Assembly: GCA_907165135.1 (NCBI GenBank)
Contig: OU015567.1
Coordinates: 5,275,001 to 5,339,000 of the forward strand
From: Oikopleura dioica
Taxonomy: Eukaryota > Chordata > Appendicularia > Copelata > Oikopleuridae
DNA length: 64,000 nucleotides
Direction: 5' to 3'
Shown one piece after another: positions 10,428-22,826 of this stretch (position 1 is the first letter of the stretch; each line of letters opens with the position of its first letter). A model generated the notes under the pieces. It made no database searches, had not been told where the DNA came from, and worked only from the letters and a program-made list of their open reading frames with translations. The position numbers were made by a program, and so were the translations under genes.

Positions 10428-13400
10428 TTATACGCAATAATCAGCATTGACTTCGAGAAGAACAGGTTCTAGATTTAATGCAGAAGCAGTAATTCCGATG
10501 AAAACGTTTTTAACCAACCGATTTTCTTTGAAATCGAGTCGTTGAATTGGAGTTCGAAGGCCAGAGACGAGGAAAATCGAGTTTTGAATCCTTATTGAGG
10601 ACCCATATAAGTCACGCTTAATCAAACTCTTTTTTAATAAAAATATTTCAACTTACGTAAATTAGGTCGGTTATATAATTCCAAACGTTGTTTTTAAGAC
10701 GCCACACTTGTTTAGAAAATTTTAAATCTAATATTGAAACCCCTCCGGCGAGCAAAAGACCTCCGCCAGGAAGGCCATTCAAATAATAACCACCTAAACC
10801 ACTTAAAAGATTTGCATAACGAAATATTCTTTAAAAGATACCTTATAGGGAAATCCGCTAACGTCGTCCACCCAGAAGGACCCAGAGTCTCCGTTTTATT
10901 TGTTGGTTCAAAAAAGCCAGTATCATAATTTCCAACAACTGTTGGATTTCCTTTGTTAAGCCAGAGTTCTAGATCTGATGAACAAGGATAGGATGCCCGG
11001 TCATCAAGGGGGTAGTCCTCGGTTTTGAGAAAATCGGGATTTTCAAATTTTCTTTCCAGATTCTGAAAGCTCGTCTGAAGAGCTACAAACTTCGTACTGA
11101 TCATTTTTCTCAAATGTGAGAGGAAAGCTTCCAAAATTTCGCTTGAAAAGCGAGATTTTGATGAAAAATTTGGAAAATTTTAAATTTTTTGGCTTTTTAA
11201 TCCAAAGTTAGAGTGTTATTTTGATTTTTGACGGTCTTCAGATCACGAAAATGACCATCCTTAATGGAGGACTCTACTGAAGCTTAACATCATCTGTCAG
11301 ATTGTCCACTTTGGACATTGACCATGTTACATGGTCCATGTTCAAAGGCTTGAAAATTACAAGTTGTTAATCCCCGTAATCATGGTCAGGTCCTCGATGT
11401 CATTGGTCTCAAATACAATGAGCTCTTCGCTGATGGCCTCGATTAGATATCTATTTATAGAAATTCTTCAAGTGAAGGCCACAAATGGCCATAAGAAGAC
11501 TTATTACTTCCTAGTTTTTCGATAAATTATTTTTTTCGAAAGTTTTAAAAGTAAAAATTTATCGGGAAAAAGCGCTGACCGATGAGTGTTAAAAATATTT
11601 ACACCTTCATATTTTCTTGCTTAGCTCTCATTGAAATAAGTATTTAGGACTCTGTGTAAAAGGCAAGTTGTGTTGACTGATGTGAAAATTTGGTTGAGAA
11701 AGTAGGAACAATTGTTTTTGTGTCGAAAATCTCGCATTCTGTCCCTTTATAGGGAAAGCAAAGTAATGCTTTGGAACCACCGTCGATCGAAAGCGCAGCA
11801 CCCTTTTCACCGATTGGGTTGATTAATCGTGTTTTCTGTTCTTCCCACAAGCAACCTCTCAGTTTCGCAATCTTAATTTTATTTCTTTCAATGTTGTTTA
11901 TACTTCATACTTTGTGTTCACCGAATTTACCACCAAAAATAAAGAGCTCATCTTTTATTAACGCATGTCTGACCGACTCAAGATAGTCATTTGTCGGTGC
12001 CTTATTAACTGCTGGTTTCTTAATTGATCCATCTAAAGAAATCGAGAAGGCGGTTTGCAAGTCTGTGCTCATAACCAACAGTCTTGTTTGGTCGAACTTG
12101 GAGGAGTAAATGAAGTTTTTCAGTTTCGTGTGCCGGTCAAACTTAAAAATTCGAATTCTTTTGTTTTTTATATTTTTCAGGCCGCGCATAATGATTTCTT
12201 TTTGATTTTTCTTATTATTCTTTTTGAATTCATTAAATTGTACTTGTTCAATAAATTGTACTGGAGTCAGAAAAATCTGCAGCGCTTTTGTCATTTTGAA
12301 GCGCATTTGAAGTAGGTAATTCCTATTTAAGGCGCGCTTATTCTATTATTATTCAATAAAGTTATTATTGAACTCTTTCTGAATAATTCTTAAATATGAT
12401 GATTGCGTTGAATAAGATGAGTCGAAATCAAATGTCAATTTTTTCGTATTGTCGACATGAGTCTTTAAAAGAATGCGCCCATGAAAATACTCTGAATCGA
12501 TCCAAAGAGAGTTATTTTTATATACACCAAAGGTCAAGAGATTAGTTTCGTCGTAAAACTTTAACTCAAGAATTTTTTTCTCATTAAAATCAATTGATTT
12601 TTCTTTGAATTCTATGTCAAGCTGTAAGCGTTCTTTTTTAATTAATTTCATCTCGATAGTTGAAATATGTTTTAATTCTCCAAGCGAACTAAAATGATAG
12701 TCTGGAATGATGGTTGTCGAATACGTTTTGACCGGGAATGCCGGCTGGGCAATAGCATTTTTCGAAAACCCGGGAAAGATATCGTCGTGGAATGCAAAAT
12801 ATGGATTGCTTTGCAGGAGCATATTCTGCTGCGGCTGCTGGAGGACGAATTCAAGCTCGATTGAGTCTTTCAAGGAATTTTTTAAATAGATAAATATGAG
12901 CCAAGTGAAAACACACAATTTTTTAAAACAACGGTTAAGAAGAGACTGCCCTTAGTTAGCCCCGAGTTAGTAACAAGTAGGATTACATATTAATTATTCC
13001 TTCCGAAATCATAGTCAACTCGAAATGTGAGATCAAAGACGTAATTTTGAATATAGATTTTTTCGTCGTTGATGATTCCATTCGCGAAGTATTCGCATTC
13101 GTCTTTGTTGACTCCAACCAAATCAGTATAGAGAGGATCATTTTGAGAAAACAGCTTTGAATAACAAATAGAAGGTTTTTTGTATTTATCCAAAGAACCA
13201 ATCCATTCGCTCCCCAGGGTCAGAAATTTACCATCTGCTTCTAGCAGTACTGAGTACAGTGTGTTCGACAGAATAATACTTCTTGCTACAATTATTAAAA
13301 GAAGTCTCCCCAAATCGATCTTTATTGAGTCAAAAGGGTCAATTTTCTAAATATCTCCAAGAATATTACTTTTAACTCATTCCAATGGAACCACGTGAAC

Positions 13401-16400
13401 AAGATCAAGGTCACTTATCTCTGCTGGAACTCGCAAATCGCTTTTTTTCCAGCCCTTTTCCAATTCTTCATCCCTTCTTATACTGTTCAGAGCAGTTGTT
13501 TTTGACAATTTTATGTAATGGTCTCCTAGCTTGACGCTCATCAGATAAAATACTCCCTTGAAGCTGAGCGAAGATACTTTGGCATTGAAATGGTTGCTCG
13601 CGATGAAGCCCTGTGCTTCTTCGAAACGGTTCAAGTTGTAATCTGGAGCGTAATAGAAGCATTTATCTTCTCTACCTGTTGGGCGGCTTTGTTGGATCAA
13701 AATTTTATTCAGGTATTTAATGTAAACTGTATTAAGATATAAATATGTTCCGACCTTTCCAGATAACAACGACTGAAAACACTCGTCTGTCCTTCTCTTT
13801 GTTGCGAATCTCAATTTGATGAGTTCCGATGGATGATCCAAAATGAAAAACGAAGAAGCCACTTTGGTATTTCATTGAAAGTTTTTCTTCAATTTGAGTA
13901 AACTTACATTCTTTTGTGTCGATTTGGAACAAGATCAGATGAATCCCCAGTTTCCTTGATTTTCATCATGTTTCCGATTGCATCAACCAAGTAATGCTCG
14001 CCATTCAAGAAAGTGCAACCGGTTGACTTTCACGGTTTTTTTCAATGATAGTTTCGATTTCGCTTAAGGACCCCCCCTGTCAGCTTTTTCGTCCGAAAAA
14101 TGGAAATTTTGAAAACACCATATTTTTAGTTCTTCATGCGTCATCAGGTTAAACTTGATGCAAAAACTCGATGAGAGAAATTTTTGACCAAGAAAAATCA
14201 ATATTTTTGCCAAAATTAGGGCGAATTCGTCGAAATTTTTGACGAAATGCCCAATTTTCAAATGCGATTTTTGGGGCAAAGGAGTCGAGATAGACCCCCA
14301 AAAAATAAAGCCTCAAAATCGTTTTTTGACCCGTAGAATCCATTTCCGGGGTCCGAATTTTGTTATTCCGAAATTTGATTTTTGAAAAAAGCTGACGAGG
14401 GGGGGCCCATAATTATTGCAATTAATTAAAACGTTCATGAGAAAAAAGTCTTTGGCTTGCTTTTGAAAGTGTTATAACTTTGGTTGTGATAAGAGATCCG
14501 TTATTCGGTTTGAGATTAGAAAACATAATAGGAAACTTTTTGAAATCCGCTTTGCGATCGACTAAACCAATTTTTTTGATTCTTCTCGTAATAAATTCAA
14601 CACCTAGATTCATTTCCAAAGGAATCTTTGGGACTAAAAATTGATCAAAACTTTTCTAAAAATCTAACATCTAGTAAATATCTCGCGTTTTGATTTCATC
14701 AATTTTCCTTCAATGCTTTTCCCCTTCTTCAAATTCCAGACAGGGACAACCGTTTGTTCATTTTCAACTTTCTCGCACTGATAATAAAGACAAGGACATC
14801 CTGCTTTGCAGTATTTCTCAAAAGGACAAATTTCACCAGCAAAGTCATGTGTTCTCGTCAAGCCAAAGCAGATATTTTCGCAGGAATTGAAATTCGTCTT
14901 CCTTGTTGACTGCAGGACGAGTGACTGAGAACAGAGATGACGGCAAATATATTGGTCTTTCAGATGGTTTTCTTAGCATCAGAGTTCCAAATTCACCCTT
15001 TCACTTTCACCCAAGGGTGAGGTGAAAATTTTTCACCCAAACCTCACCTTTGGATGAACTAAGGTGAAAGCCAATTTTCAAAAAAATTAGGTGAGGTGAG
15101 GTGAGGTGAACATTGTTCACCTAATTTTACCTAAAGGTGAAGTTGTCTGAAAGTCGATTTTGAAAAATTTTAGGTGAGGTGAAGTGAGGTGAAAAATTTT
15201 CACCTATTAGTAGGGGAAATCACTAATAATTCTACTTTTTTTCTGGGCTTAGTAGGGTGGGAATATAATACAGTTTTAGAAAGCCCAGGAGCTGGTGATC
15301 ATTTTCACTATTGAAAGTAGGGGGTGATTTTGTACCCTGAGGGCATTTAGGTACCTCGGAAGTCCGAAAATCTGGCCAATTTCAGAAATGGGAATTTTTG
15401 AAGCCCTAACTAAGCCTTTGAAGGGCTGCCTACTACCCTAGATTGTAGTCCAGGCTCTAGCGGTCATTTTGAGCTCAAGAAAACCTGGGAGGGGGGTGGG
15501 TCTGGTGGGAGCTAGAGGCTCTTGAAGTTGGGGAACTCCACAGGAATTGAGTACTTTTTTCCAAAAAGTACATGATTTCTGTCACAAATGTCTAACAAAG
15601 ACTATTAATAAATCTTTATTGATTTAAAAATGTTAAAGATGTCATTTGGGGTCATTTGAGGTCAGATCGGGTCACTTATCGGAATTTTCTGAATTTTTCA
15701 TAATTCTTGACCAAGAGTGACCTCAGATAACCTCAAATGACATCTTTAACATTTTTAAATCAATAAAGATTTATTAATAGTCTTTGTTAGACATTTGTGA
15801 CAGAAATCATGTACTTTTTGGAAAAAAGTACTCAATTCCTGTGGAGTTCCCCAACTTCAAGAGCCTCTAGCTCCCACCAGACCCACCCCCCTCCCAGGTT
15901 TTCTTGAGCTCAAAATGACCGCTAGAGCCTGGACTACAATCTAGGGTAGTAGGCAGCCCTTCAAAGGCTTAGTTAGGGCTTCAAAAATTCCCATTTCTGA
16001 AATTGGCCAGATTTTCGGACTTCCGAGGTACCTAAATGCCCTCAGGGTACAAAATCACCCCCTACTTTCAATAGTGAAAATGATCACCAGCTCCTGGGCT
16101 TTCTAAAACTGTATTATATGCCCATCCTACTTAGCCCAGAAAAAAGTCGAATTATTAGTGATTTCCCCTACCTATTAGGAAATTAAATTTCACCTAAAGG
16201 TGAACTTGGGTGAAAGCCGATTTTCGAAAATTTTAGGTGAGGTGAGGTCAGGTGAAGATTTTTCACCTTCACCCACCCTCACCTTGGTGAATCTTGGGTG
16301 AGGTGAATTTGGAACTCTGCTTGGCATTATTTCATGATATGATATAAAATATATGAGAACCATGGCATAGAATTGTTGTTTCTTGCATCGTCGTTTGTTT

Positions 16401-17372
16401 ATGAGATTTTCTGTGTCAGAAAATTCGATTTGCGCGACTTGTTCTCTTGTCGGTTGTTTAATTCCAACTGGTTGATCAAATTCCCTTGTTCTTATACAGT
16501 CATGAAGAAGATGTGCACAGTAATCCATGTCAGTAGTAAGCGTGCATTTCTTGAAACCGACTTGACAAACATTGGTCAAGTAAGTTGGTTGAACTCGAGC
16601 TGCAAGCATCGAATAATAATTCGCTGGGAATATGGTATTTAAGATTTTATACACTTGCGATTTTACTTATTGCGACGACGGTTCCCCAGAATATGCATCC
16701 AAGCAACATGTAAACAGAGAATTGTCGCATTGTTGAGTTGCCACTGCAAATGATTGAATAAATCAAACATTTGAATTTAATCGGGAGTTTCGACATTACT
16801 TACTGGAGTGAGAAGCGTTTATTCGATTTCCAGAAATTGTCTTTTTCGAACTCGTCTGAGAAAAAACCCGTGAATCGTTCTGGAATTTCCCGCGCTGGAG
16901 TCTTGGTCTTTTTTCGATGAATTCGCTCCATCACTTTCACAAGCTCCATTCTTTTTTCATCTCTCGCATTATCGAACCCCTTTGCGACTCTCTCTCTGAA
17001 TCTATCTACCTTCCGTAAAGACCTCTGAAGAAGTCCTTCGTTTCCTCCGTCGTCCTCAATTTCCCTAGCTTCATTAAAACCCTCCACGAATTTTCTCGCC
17101 TTTTGGTTTGCGGTTTGAACCCTTTTCACAGGCTTGATTTTTCTCAGCTTTGGCATTAAAATTCCTCCACCGAGCTCGAGCAGTGTTTTCTTCACCTTGT
17201 TCGGAAAAAGCACGATGCCGTCGATTGTTTTCATCACTGTCCCTGTACAATGGCATTCCAAGCACTTGACATTTGCCAATTCGTTCAATTTTTTCTTTTT
17301 CTGTGGCAACTCGTTTCTTACAGATTCATTCGGAGCACCATCATTACTCTCTTCCTCGATACTCGATCGCAT
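10428..17372 (-). CDS. Type II membrane Cys-rich/kelch-like protein, gene A
   Basis: Paralogue of the gene at 48665-52442. The first coding exon (16804-17372) encodes a cytosolic part with CLECHCTG and many Lys/Arg. Exon 16667-16743 encodes a transmembrane segment (VYMLLGCIFWGTVVAI). Exons down to about 14660 give a Cys-rich ectodomain with RRCKKQQFY, CRHLC and CKAGCPCLYYQC. Exons from about 14030 to 10428 give a domain opening with TFLNGEHYLVD, then FHFGSSIGTHQIEIRNKEK and kelch-like motifs (FIFGGKFGEHKV, NPTVVGNYDTGFF). The junction between FY (about 16369) and DQYICRHLC (14957) fits neither GT-AG nor GA-AG in frame; a large hairpin element lies in this intron. Exon limits between 10.6 and 14.6 kb are approximate. 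Function unknown; probably a cell-surface protein. Confidence 0.68.
14069..14406. mobile_element. Short foldback element with C/G-run termini
   Basis: Ends are ggaccccccctgtcagctttt and its near-complement aaaagctgacgagggggggcc, enclosing about 340 nt of AT-rich sequence with partial internal symmetry. Non-coding. It lies in an intron of gene A. The termini resemble those of the longer element at 52480-52880. Confidence 0.6.
14980..16319. mobile_element. hAT-like 1.34-kb hairpin element
   Basis: Terminal inverted repeats cagagttccaaattcacc (14980-14997) and the complement ending at 16319. Flanks are cttagcat (14972-14979) and cttggcat (16320-16327), a 7-of-8 match that fits an 8-bp target-site duplication as in hAT transposons. 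The interior is a nearly perfect inverted repeat: about 15206-15650 recurs in reverse complement at about 15720-16167 with very few differences around a short spacer. Subterminal regions repeat aggtgaggtgaa/ttcacct motifs. There is no transposase frame, so it is non-autonomous. Near-identity of the arms suggests recent formation or active gene conversion. Confidence 0.8.
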
Positions 17373-18649
17373 TAAAAGCAAAAATCAAAATCTTCTATGG
17401 AACCGAAAAAAAATCAACTCCTGCCGCTTGTTGAATGCTCTGTTCGAGATCTTTGGAAGAGCTCCTCTTGTTAGTGTTCTCATAAAAGGCCGCCTCGGAA
17501 GGAATTTCCAAATCTGTCGGGATTATTTTTGCTCTTTCAATCTTCTCTCAATCTTTCCCTCCCAAGGCGGTTAGCCGAATCTTTTTGGAAAGATATTTTT
17601 CCTTCAAGTTGTTTCAAGAATACGGCCCAGTTTTGGGCTCCAAAAATTGACTTTACTAAAATTCAACTTAGTCAAATTACTCAACAGCGATCACCACCGC
17701 GCTACATGATGATAATATTAAATAAACTAAAATGTTCGAATAAATGATAGTCTTATGGTCTCTGAGATTTCGGAAATTTTCTTGATTTCGATCGGGGCTG
17801 AAATTTTTAAGAAGGTAGCAGGGGTCAACCTTCTTCCTTTTCAGAAAAGAATTGGTAAGAATTGAAGAATACGGCCCAATTCTGGGCTCCAAAAAGTAAA
17901 TTCACACACATCAGTGAACTGACTGAACTTTGTCAAGTTCCTCACTTAAGTCACAGTAAAGTTACGAGTGCGATCATTATCGAAGCTAACGAAGGATAGG
18001 AAGAATAATTCATAAAAATCCAAAAAATAGTCGTTTTATGGTCTTTGAAATTGAAAAAATTTTCTTGATTTTCGGCTTGATTTTTGTAAAAATCCTTTGA
18101 AATGTTGAAAATTCTAGATTTTTTCATCATTTTTTCATCGATTCGTGTTTCAAGTCAATATCATTTTTATTAAAAGAAAAGAAAAGCAGCGCAGAAATTG
18201 AGAGATTCAACAAATGCAGCATCTTCGCCTTTTTCTTTGATTAGAAATATGCACTATTTACAGGCATGCGCAGTCTGTCACTTACGGTAAAAAGTCTGTA
18301 AAAAGAAGCAAAACACATGATATATGGCAAGAAATCAGTGTGGAATAATACAAATGTGAAAAAAATAAAAATAGATAAATGAAAGTGTGAATTTCTGATC
18401 CAACAGGGCTTTTTTGGAATTATTTTTAGGATTTTCTTGGAATTCGTTTTCGATTTTCAGGAAGATGTTTCTGATGTAGGTATTGCTTGGTTTAGACGTT
18501 GGGAGACAAGGAAGAATCTCGTTGAGAATAGAGGTTACAGGGAGATTTGCTCGGATTGAGGAAGACCTTATTTTGGCTTTCAGACATTTTTCGTTTTCGG
18601 CTCAAAATTCTTAATTTTCAAGTATGAAGTTTGAGTTCAAAAAGTTTTT
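17373..18649. repeat. Intergenic with a diverged tandem duplication
   Basis: About 1.3 kb without a gene. Two segments (about 17615-17790 and 17865-18075) share the block gaatacggcccagtt..tgggctccaaaaa and several later blocks, including the paired attttcttgatttc ends, so this is an old tandem duplication. The rest is AT-rich with no supportable feature. Confidence 0.5.
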
Positions 18650-21617
18650 TTATCTCAAAATATCTGAAAAAGCCATTCCTTCAGAGCCGGAAACAGAGGA
18701 AAGCGTCTCAAGAGTGATCGAACCCATCGAGTTCGAGCCCTTTCTCGACGATTCCTCCTTCCAGGGCAGCGCTTTCTCGTCGTAAATCTGCACGTCGCCA
18801 CCGCCGGCAATGTGATTGATGTTGTCAAAAGTGCCGCATTTGGACTTTGCCACTACGGTCAGCTTTTCATCGTAAATCTAAACCGATAAACACCAAAAAA
18901 TGATGAAAAAACTCACCTTGACATCGCCACCTCCAGCGACATGGCCGACATTATCGAATGTCCCGCATCTTGATTTGACTCCGCTCCAGTCCGATCGCCG
19001 AGACTTGATTTTGACATTGCCTCCTTTTGGCGTGTGCTTCGCGTTATCCATGCTCCCGCATTTTGATTTGACATTGGTGAGATCGAGCTTCTGAGTCGCG
19101 ATTTTTACCTTTCCGCCTCCTAGAAAAAAATGGTAAGAAAATCGGCGTCGGGAATCAAGGAAGAAAGAGGAAACGTACGAGGCTGGTGAGAGGCGTTTTG
19201 CAAGCTGCCTATTCTGGAAGAAGCAACGATTTTTAACGGCTCATGGAGAATTTTCTTAGTACCGCCGGCTTTTGAAAGAGTTTAAAATTTGTTTTGCAAA
19301 GCGAAAGGTTAATTTGAGCGAATCAAATGAAGATGAGGATATTTAACGTTTTCTGATTGGTTAATATGAAGAATGGCCGCATCTGATTGGCTGACTAGCC
19401 TCTCAAAGCGCTGAGACTCGTAGGGTGGAATGAGATGAGTTCAACTAACCTGGAGTGTGATTTTTGTTGTCCAAGCTTCCAATTTTCGATTTCGCTTCAA
19501 TCTTGATCTTCTGCGACTGAATCTTGACCTTGCCGCCGCCAGGAGTGTGAGTGACATTGTTCATGCTGCCGACTTTTGACTGGACACCAGCCACGCTCAA
19601 TCTGAAAGCGAAAATGAACGTCATTGAATTAGTGATCAAACTTGAACTTGAACTAAGCCCAACTCGATTCTGCTAATTGTTGATGGCATAATAAATTAGC
19701 GAGCTCTGTAGGCCTCATTTGGCGCGGGTCAATTAATTACCTTTTGGACTCGATCTTGACTTTTCCGCCGCCAGGTGTGTGTGCTGCGTTTGCCAGACTA
19801 CCACAGCGAGACTGAAAATGGGGAGTTAAATGAAGAATATCTATCTCTTAAAACAAGGGAAATATCAACAGTTATCATCTTGAAAATCTCGAATCATGTT
19901 TCCATGGTTACAAACTTGACTGAACTTGTCTTTTATCAGAACTCAGAAACCTGTCTTTTCCTGAGTCAGGGGGTAGACACAGTTCTACTGAAGAGCCGCG
20001 TAGCGGCTTTTTTTAAAGAAGCCGCTTAGCGGCTTTGCTAGAATATAAATACAGATTGAAAGAGTTTTTTGGCGAAGCCGCTACGCGGCTTCGTTTTTTA
20101 AAAAGCCGCTACGCGGCTCTTCCTAGAAGAAAAGTTTTCAAGATGTTGTCTTACCTGGACATTTGCGAAGCTTTTTCTTCTCGATTCAATTTTGACATTT
20201 CCTCCTCCTGGTTTGTGGGAAATGTTGTTGAGCGAGCCAATTTTGGATCTGATCGGTCCAGATCTAGACGTCGTCGAGCCCGATCGGACGGACATGGAAT
20301 CGTTGGACGGATCGTTTGTGGAGATGGAAGATTGCGGGATCATCGACTTTCTCTTCTCCATGCGCAGCATTGCGGATCGATTCATTTTCAAAGTGCCCTG
20401 CGAGTCATGGTTGCGAATGGGACGAGATACGAGTTAATTCATTTTTCATGAATTGACCGTAAGGGATTATGGCGGCCGAAATGGCGGGTCGATAAGTCAA
20501 AAATCTGACGATTCTGCCTTAAAAAAGCCGCACGCGGCTTGAAATTTTCACAATTTCGAGCCGTTTTTCCCTGGAAATTTAGCGCTAGAATCAATGATTC
20601 GCAACCACTTTCCTTGGCTGATTGAGATCTCGTCGTCGGTCCACTGGATGAGCTTTTCAGCGACGGGATAGATTGATTTTCTTTTTCCGCGTATCCTTCT
20701 GCGATTTTCAGTTTCTCGAATTCCTAAACCAGATTTAATTGATTTCTCTTCTCGCCTCTTTTTTCAACTCATCTAAGGCCCCGGTTGAGTCATGGAAGTC
20801 GTTAAATTAATTACTTTTATAAACAATAAAGACCATTTTTTCTTTTGAGTAAAAACTGAAATCAACAAGGACTTTGACAGATTTCGTACCTCTTCGAAGT
20901 TCATTCTCTTCCTTCCTCCCCTTTTTTCTCTTTTAAAAACGAAGGAGAAGGTCAATAGCTCGGCTAATTGAAAAACCTTTCTCTAGCGATTTATTGTTAC
21001 ATCCCGGGCTGTAAATCAACAGCTCCCTTCTTTTTTCTCCCCTGAGAGTCCTGCTCTGAGGAGAAAAATAAAGCGTTTTCGTTTTGCGCTGGATTCGCTA
21101 ATGAGCCCTGGCAGAATGCTCTCAAGATGTTGACTTTCAGAATCTCCAATTAAGAATAGTCAGCAGAAATAAGTTCTTTATTTTTTGGCCAGATCGGTCG
21201 TTAAATTCAGGAACAAAAGGGCAAAAAATAAATGAAGCTAAAGATTACTCTGAAATTGAAAAAGCTTGGATAATCTGGATGAGCTCAAATTGATAAAAAA
21301 ATGAACCGACATTCTGAAGAAGAAGGTCTTAAAAAAGAATTTTCTTTGAAAATTAAGATGCTGACACCCTTAATTTATAAAATTTAAAATATCAAAGAGG
21401 GCGCCTTAAATTTTATAAAATTAATAAAAATCTTATAAATTTCCTCGTATTTTTTAAGGATTAAAAATTCTAGAATCTTGCTTGTTACAAATTTTCATGC
21501 AAAATAAGGGTCTCTCTTCGTTAATTCTTTAAAAAAGAAAATCTTTTTTTCAATTTGACTTACCGCTTCAAACTGCGAAGGTTCAAGTCCTTTGATGTAG
21601 CTTTCCACCTTCTCCAT
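18650..21617 (-). CDS. Tau/MAP-type microtubule-binding protein with seven repeats
   Basis: Microtubule-associated protein of the MAPT/MAP2/MAP4 family, expected to bind and stabilise microtubules. Exons: 21564-21617, 20890-20907, 20613-20723, 20155-20397, 19741-19811, 19450-19601, 18917-19119 and 18650-18877; 359 residues in one frame. The first about 120 residues are Ser-rich and basic. Seven repeats follow: SKIGSLNNISHKPGGG, SRCGSLANAAHTPGGG, SKVGSMNNVTHTPGGG, SKIGSLDNKNHTPGGG, SKCGSMDNAKHTPKGG, SRCGTFDNVGHVAGGG and SKCGTFDNINHIAGGG. Vertebrate tau has three or four. The end (KALPWKEES onward) is Ser-rich. The repeat units are largely split by introns at equivalent points, indicating exon duplication. 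Intron 20398-20612 is read as GA-AG (GAAAGT...CGCAG), which keeps the frame; the first two exons are less certain. Gene symbol withheld because it equally represents MAPT, MAP2 and MAP4. Confidence 0.88.
19950..20135. repeat. AGCCGC palindrome MITE, copy 1
   Basis: Bounded on the left by an acctgtctttt-cctgagtcaggg sequence and containing alternating palindromes of the form agccgcgtagcggctt, three to four times with AT-rich spacers. Similar units lie at 46928-47076, 49298-49500 and 53408-53740, and a remnant near 20522. It lies in an intron of the tau-like gene. Confidence 0.7.
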
Positions 21618-22230
21618 TCTCGATTGTTGCTTCTTCATTTCTTTTATCAGGGCTTGTTAAATTAATAAAAAACGATCTCTGAAAGACTGCTATTTTTCGC
21701 GCGGCGATATCGGGTTCAGGTTGCCCAAGGCGCTCTCCGACGCCCTGTTTTCTTTTTATACTGTTACGCAAGAGCAGCGCTCAGAGGAATTTACACGAAA
21801 AGGAGGCGATTTTATTGGGTGGCAAAAGCGCGCCAGATTTGAATGAGCGTAAAGAGCGCGAAACGAAAGAATGCGGGAATGCTAGGGGCGGTAGAGGGAA
21901 GAGGAGTCAGGTGACTCGGTGGGAGAGGAGGAGGCCAGCTGGGAGGAGGGAAGGAATTTACAGGGAGCTTTAGCGGGGGATCAAGGTGCATTGACAGATG
22001 GTATCTTGCCTTTTCCAAGTTCTTGAGAATTTTTATTGAAAAATAATGGAAAAATAACAATTTCGTCATAGATTTCACAAAAAAAGCTTTGATATATATC
22101 AATACTTATAAAAATTATGCTTAAAATATGCTTACCTTTTGGTAAAAAGCTTTGGTTTTTGAGCCTTTCCTTTAGTTTTATCGAGTTGCCAGAGATCGAA
22201 AACCGAAAAATAATCTAAAAGCCCCATCTT
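21618..22230. other. Intergenic upstream of the tau-like gene
   Basis: About 600 nt with a G-rich purine stretch (21860-21990) but no frame or element I can support. It probably contains the promoter of the tau-like gene. Confidence 0.4.
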
Positions 22231-22232
22231 TT

Positions 22233-22638
22233 CAGAATGCTTTCCTTCAAAACAACAACCCTTCCCTCCATCCTAGTTCTAGAACTGTGGAAGCGCTGTG
22301 TTATATGCTGGTGAAACTGAAATCAATCGAAATCATTTCGAAAAGAACTTGGTGAGGCGTAAAATCGCTTTCCTTCCATAGTTCTGCGCATTTGTCAATT
22401 TCTCGCCAATACGGTGCTCAGTTGGATATCGGCGGCGCTTGGATTGATAAATTATGAAAATCGGCTTGTCCAATATGCTCGAATTATCGAAAAACTTGAC
22501 AATCATGAAATCAATGAAGACTATTATCGCTTCATCGCCTCTTTATTGGACAAATACGGGAGTCAGCTTCTTCCAGAAGATTTTTATGTACAAAGACCGC
22601 AACTGTCCTTACCTGTATTTACTCTTCTGAAATTCTAA
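22233..22638 (+). CDS. Uncharacterised exons upstream of ferroportin
   Basis: Two open stretches look coding. The first (about 22233-22308) reads QNAFLQNNNPSLHPSSRTVEALCYML. The second, after an acceptor at 22381, reads LRICQFLANTVLSWISAALGL and continues to DKYGSQLLPEDF before a stop at 22636. Composition and helical periodicity look like protein, but the splice phase between the two does not match with any GT donor I can see, and no family was recognised. It may be the 3' part of a small gene ending about 190 nt before ferroportin, possibly in an operon with it. Confidence 0.3.
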
Positions 22639-22826
22639 GTAAACAAAGTCCCACTTATAAATAAGTACCTCTCGTGCAAATTTTTTTTCTCACAAGAAGG
22701 CATGGTTTTTTAATGATTTTTTTCTAAGATAAAATGAGAAATAACTGAATATAGAGAGAAATAAAAAAAAAACCATGAGAAGATTGCCTTGAACAAGAAT
22801 CTACACCAGAGCGTGTAATTCTTGCC

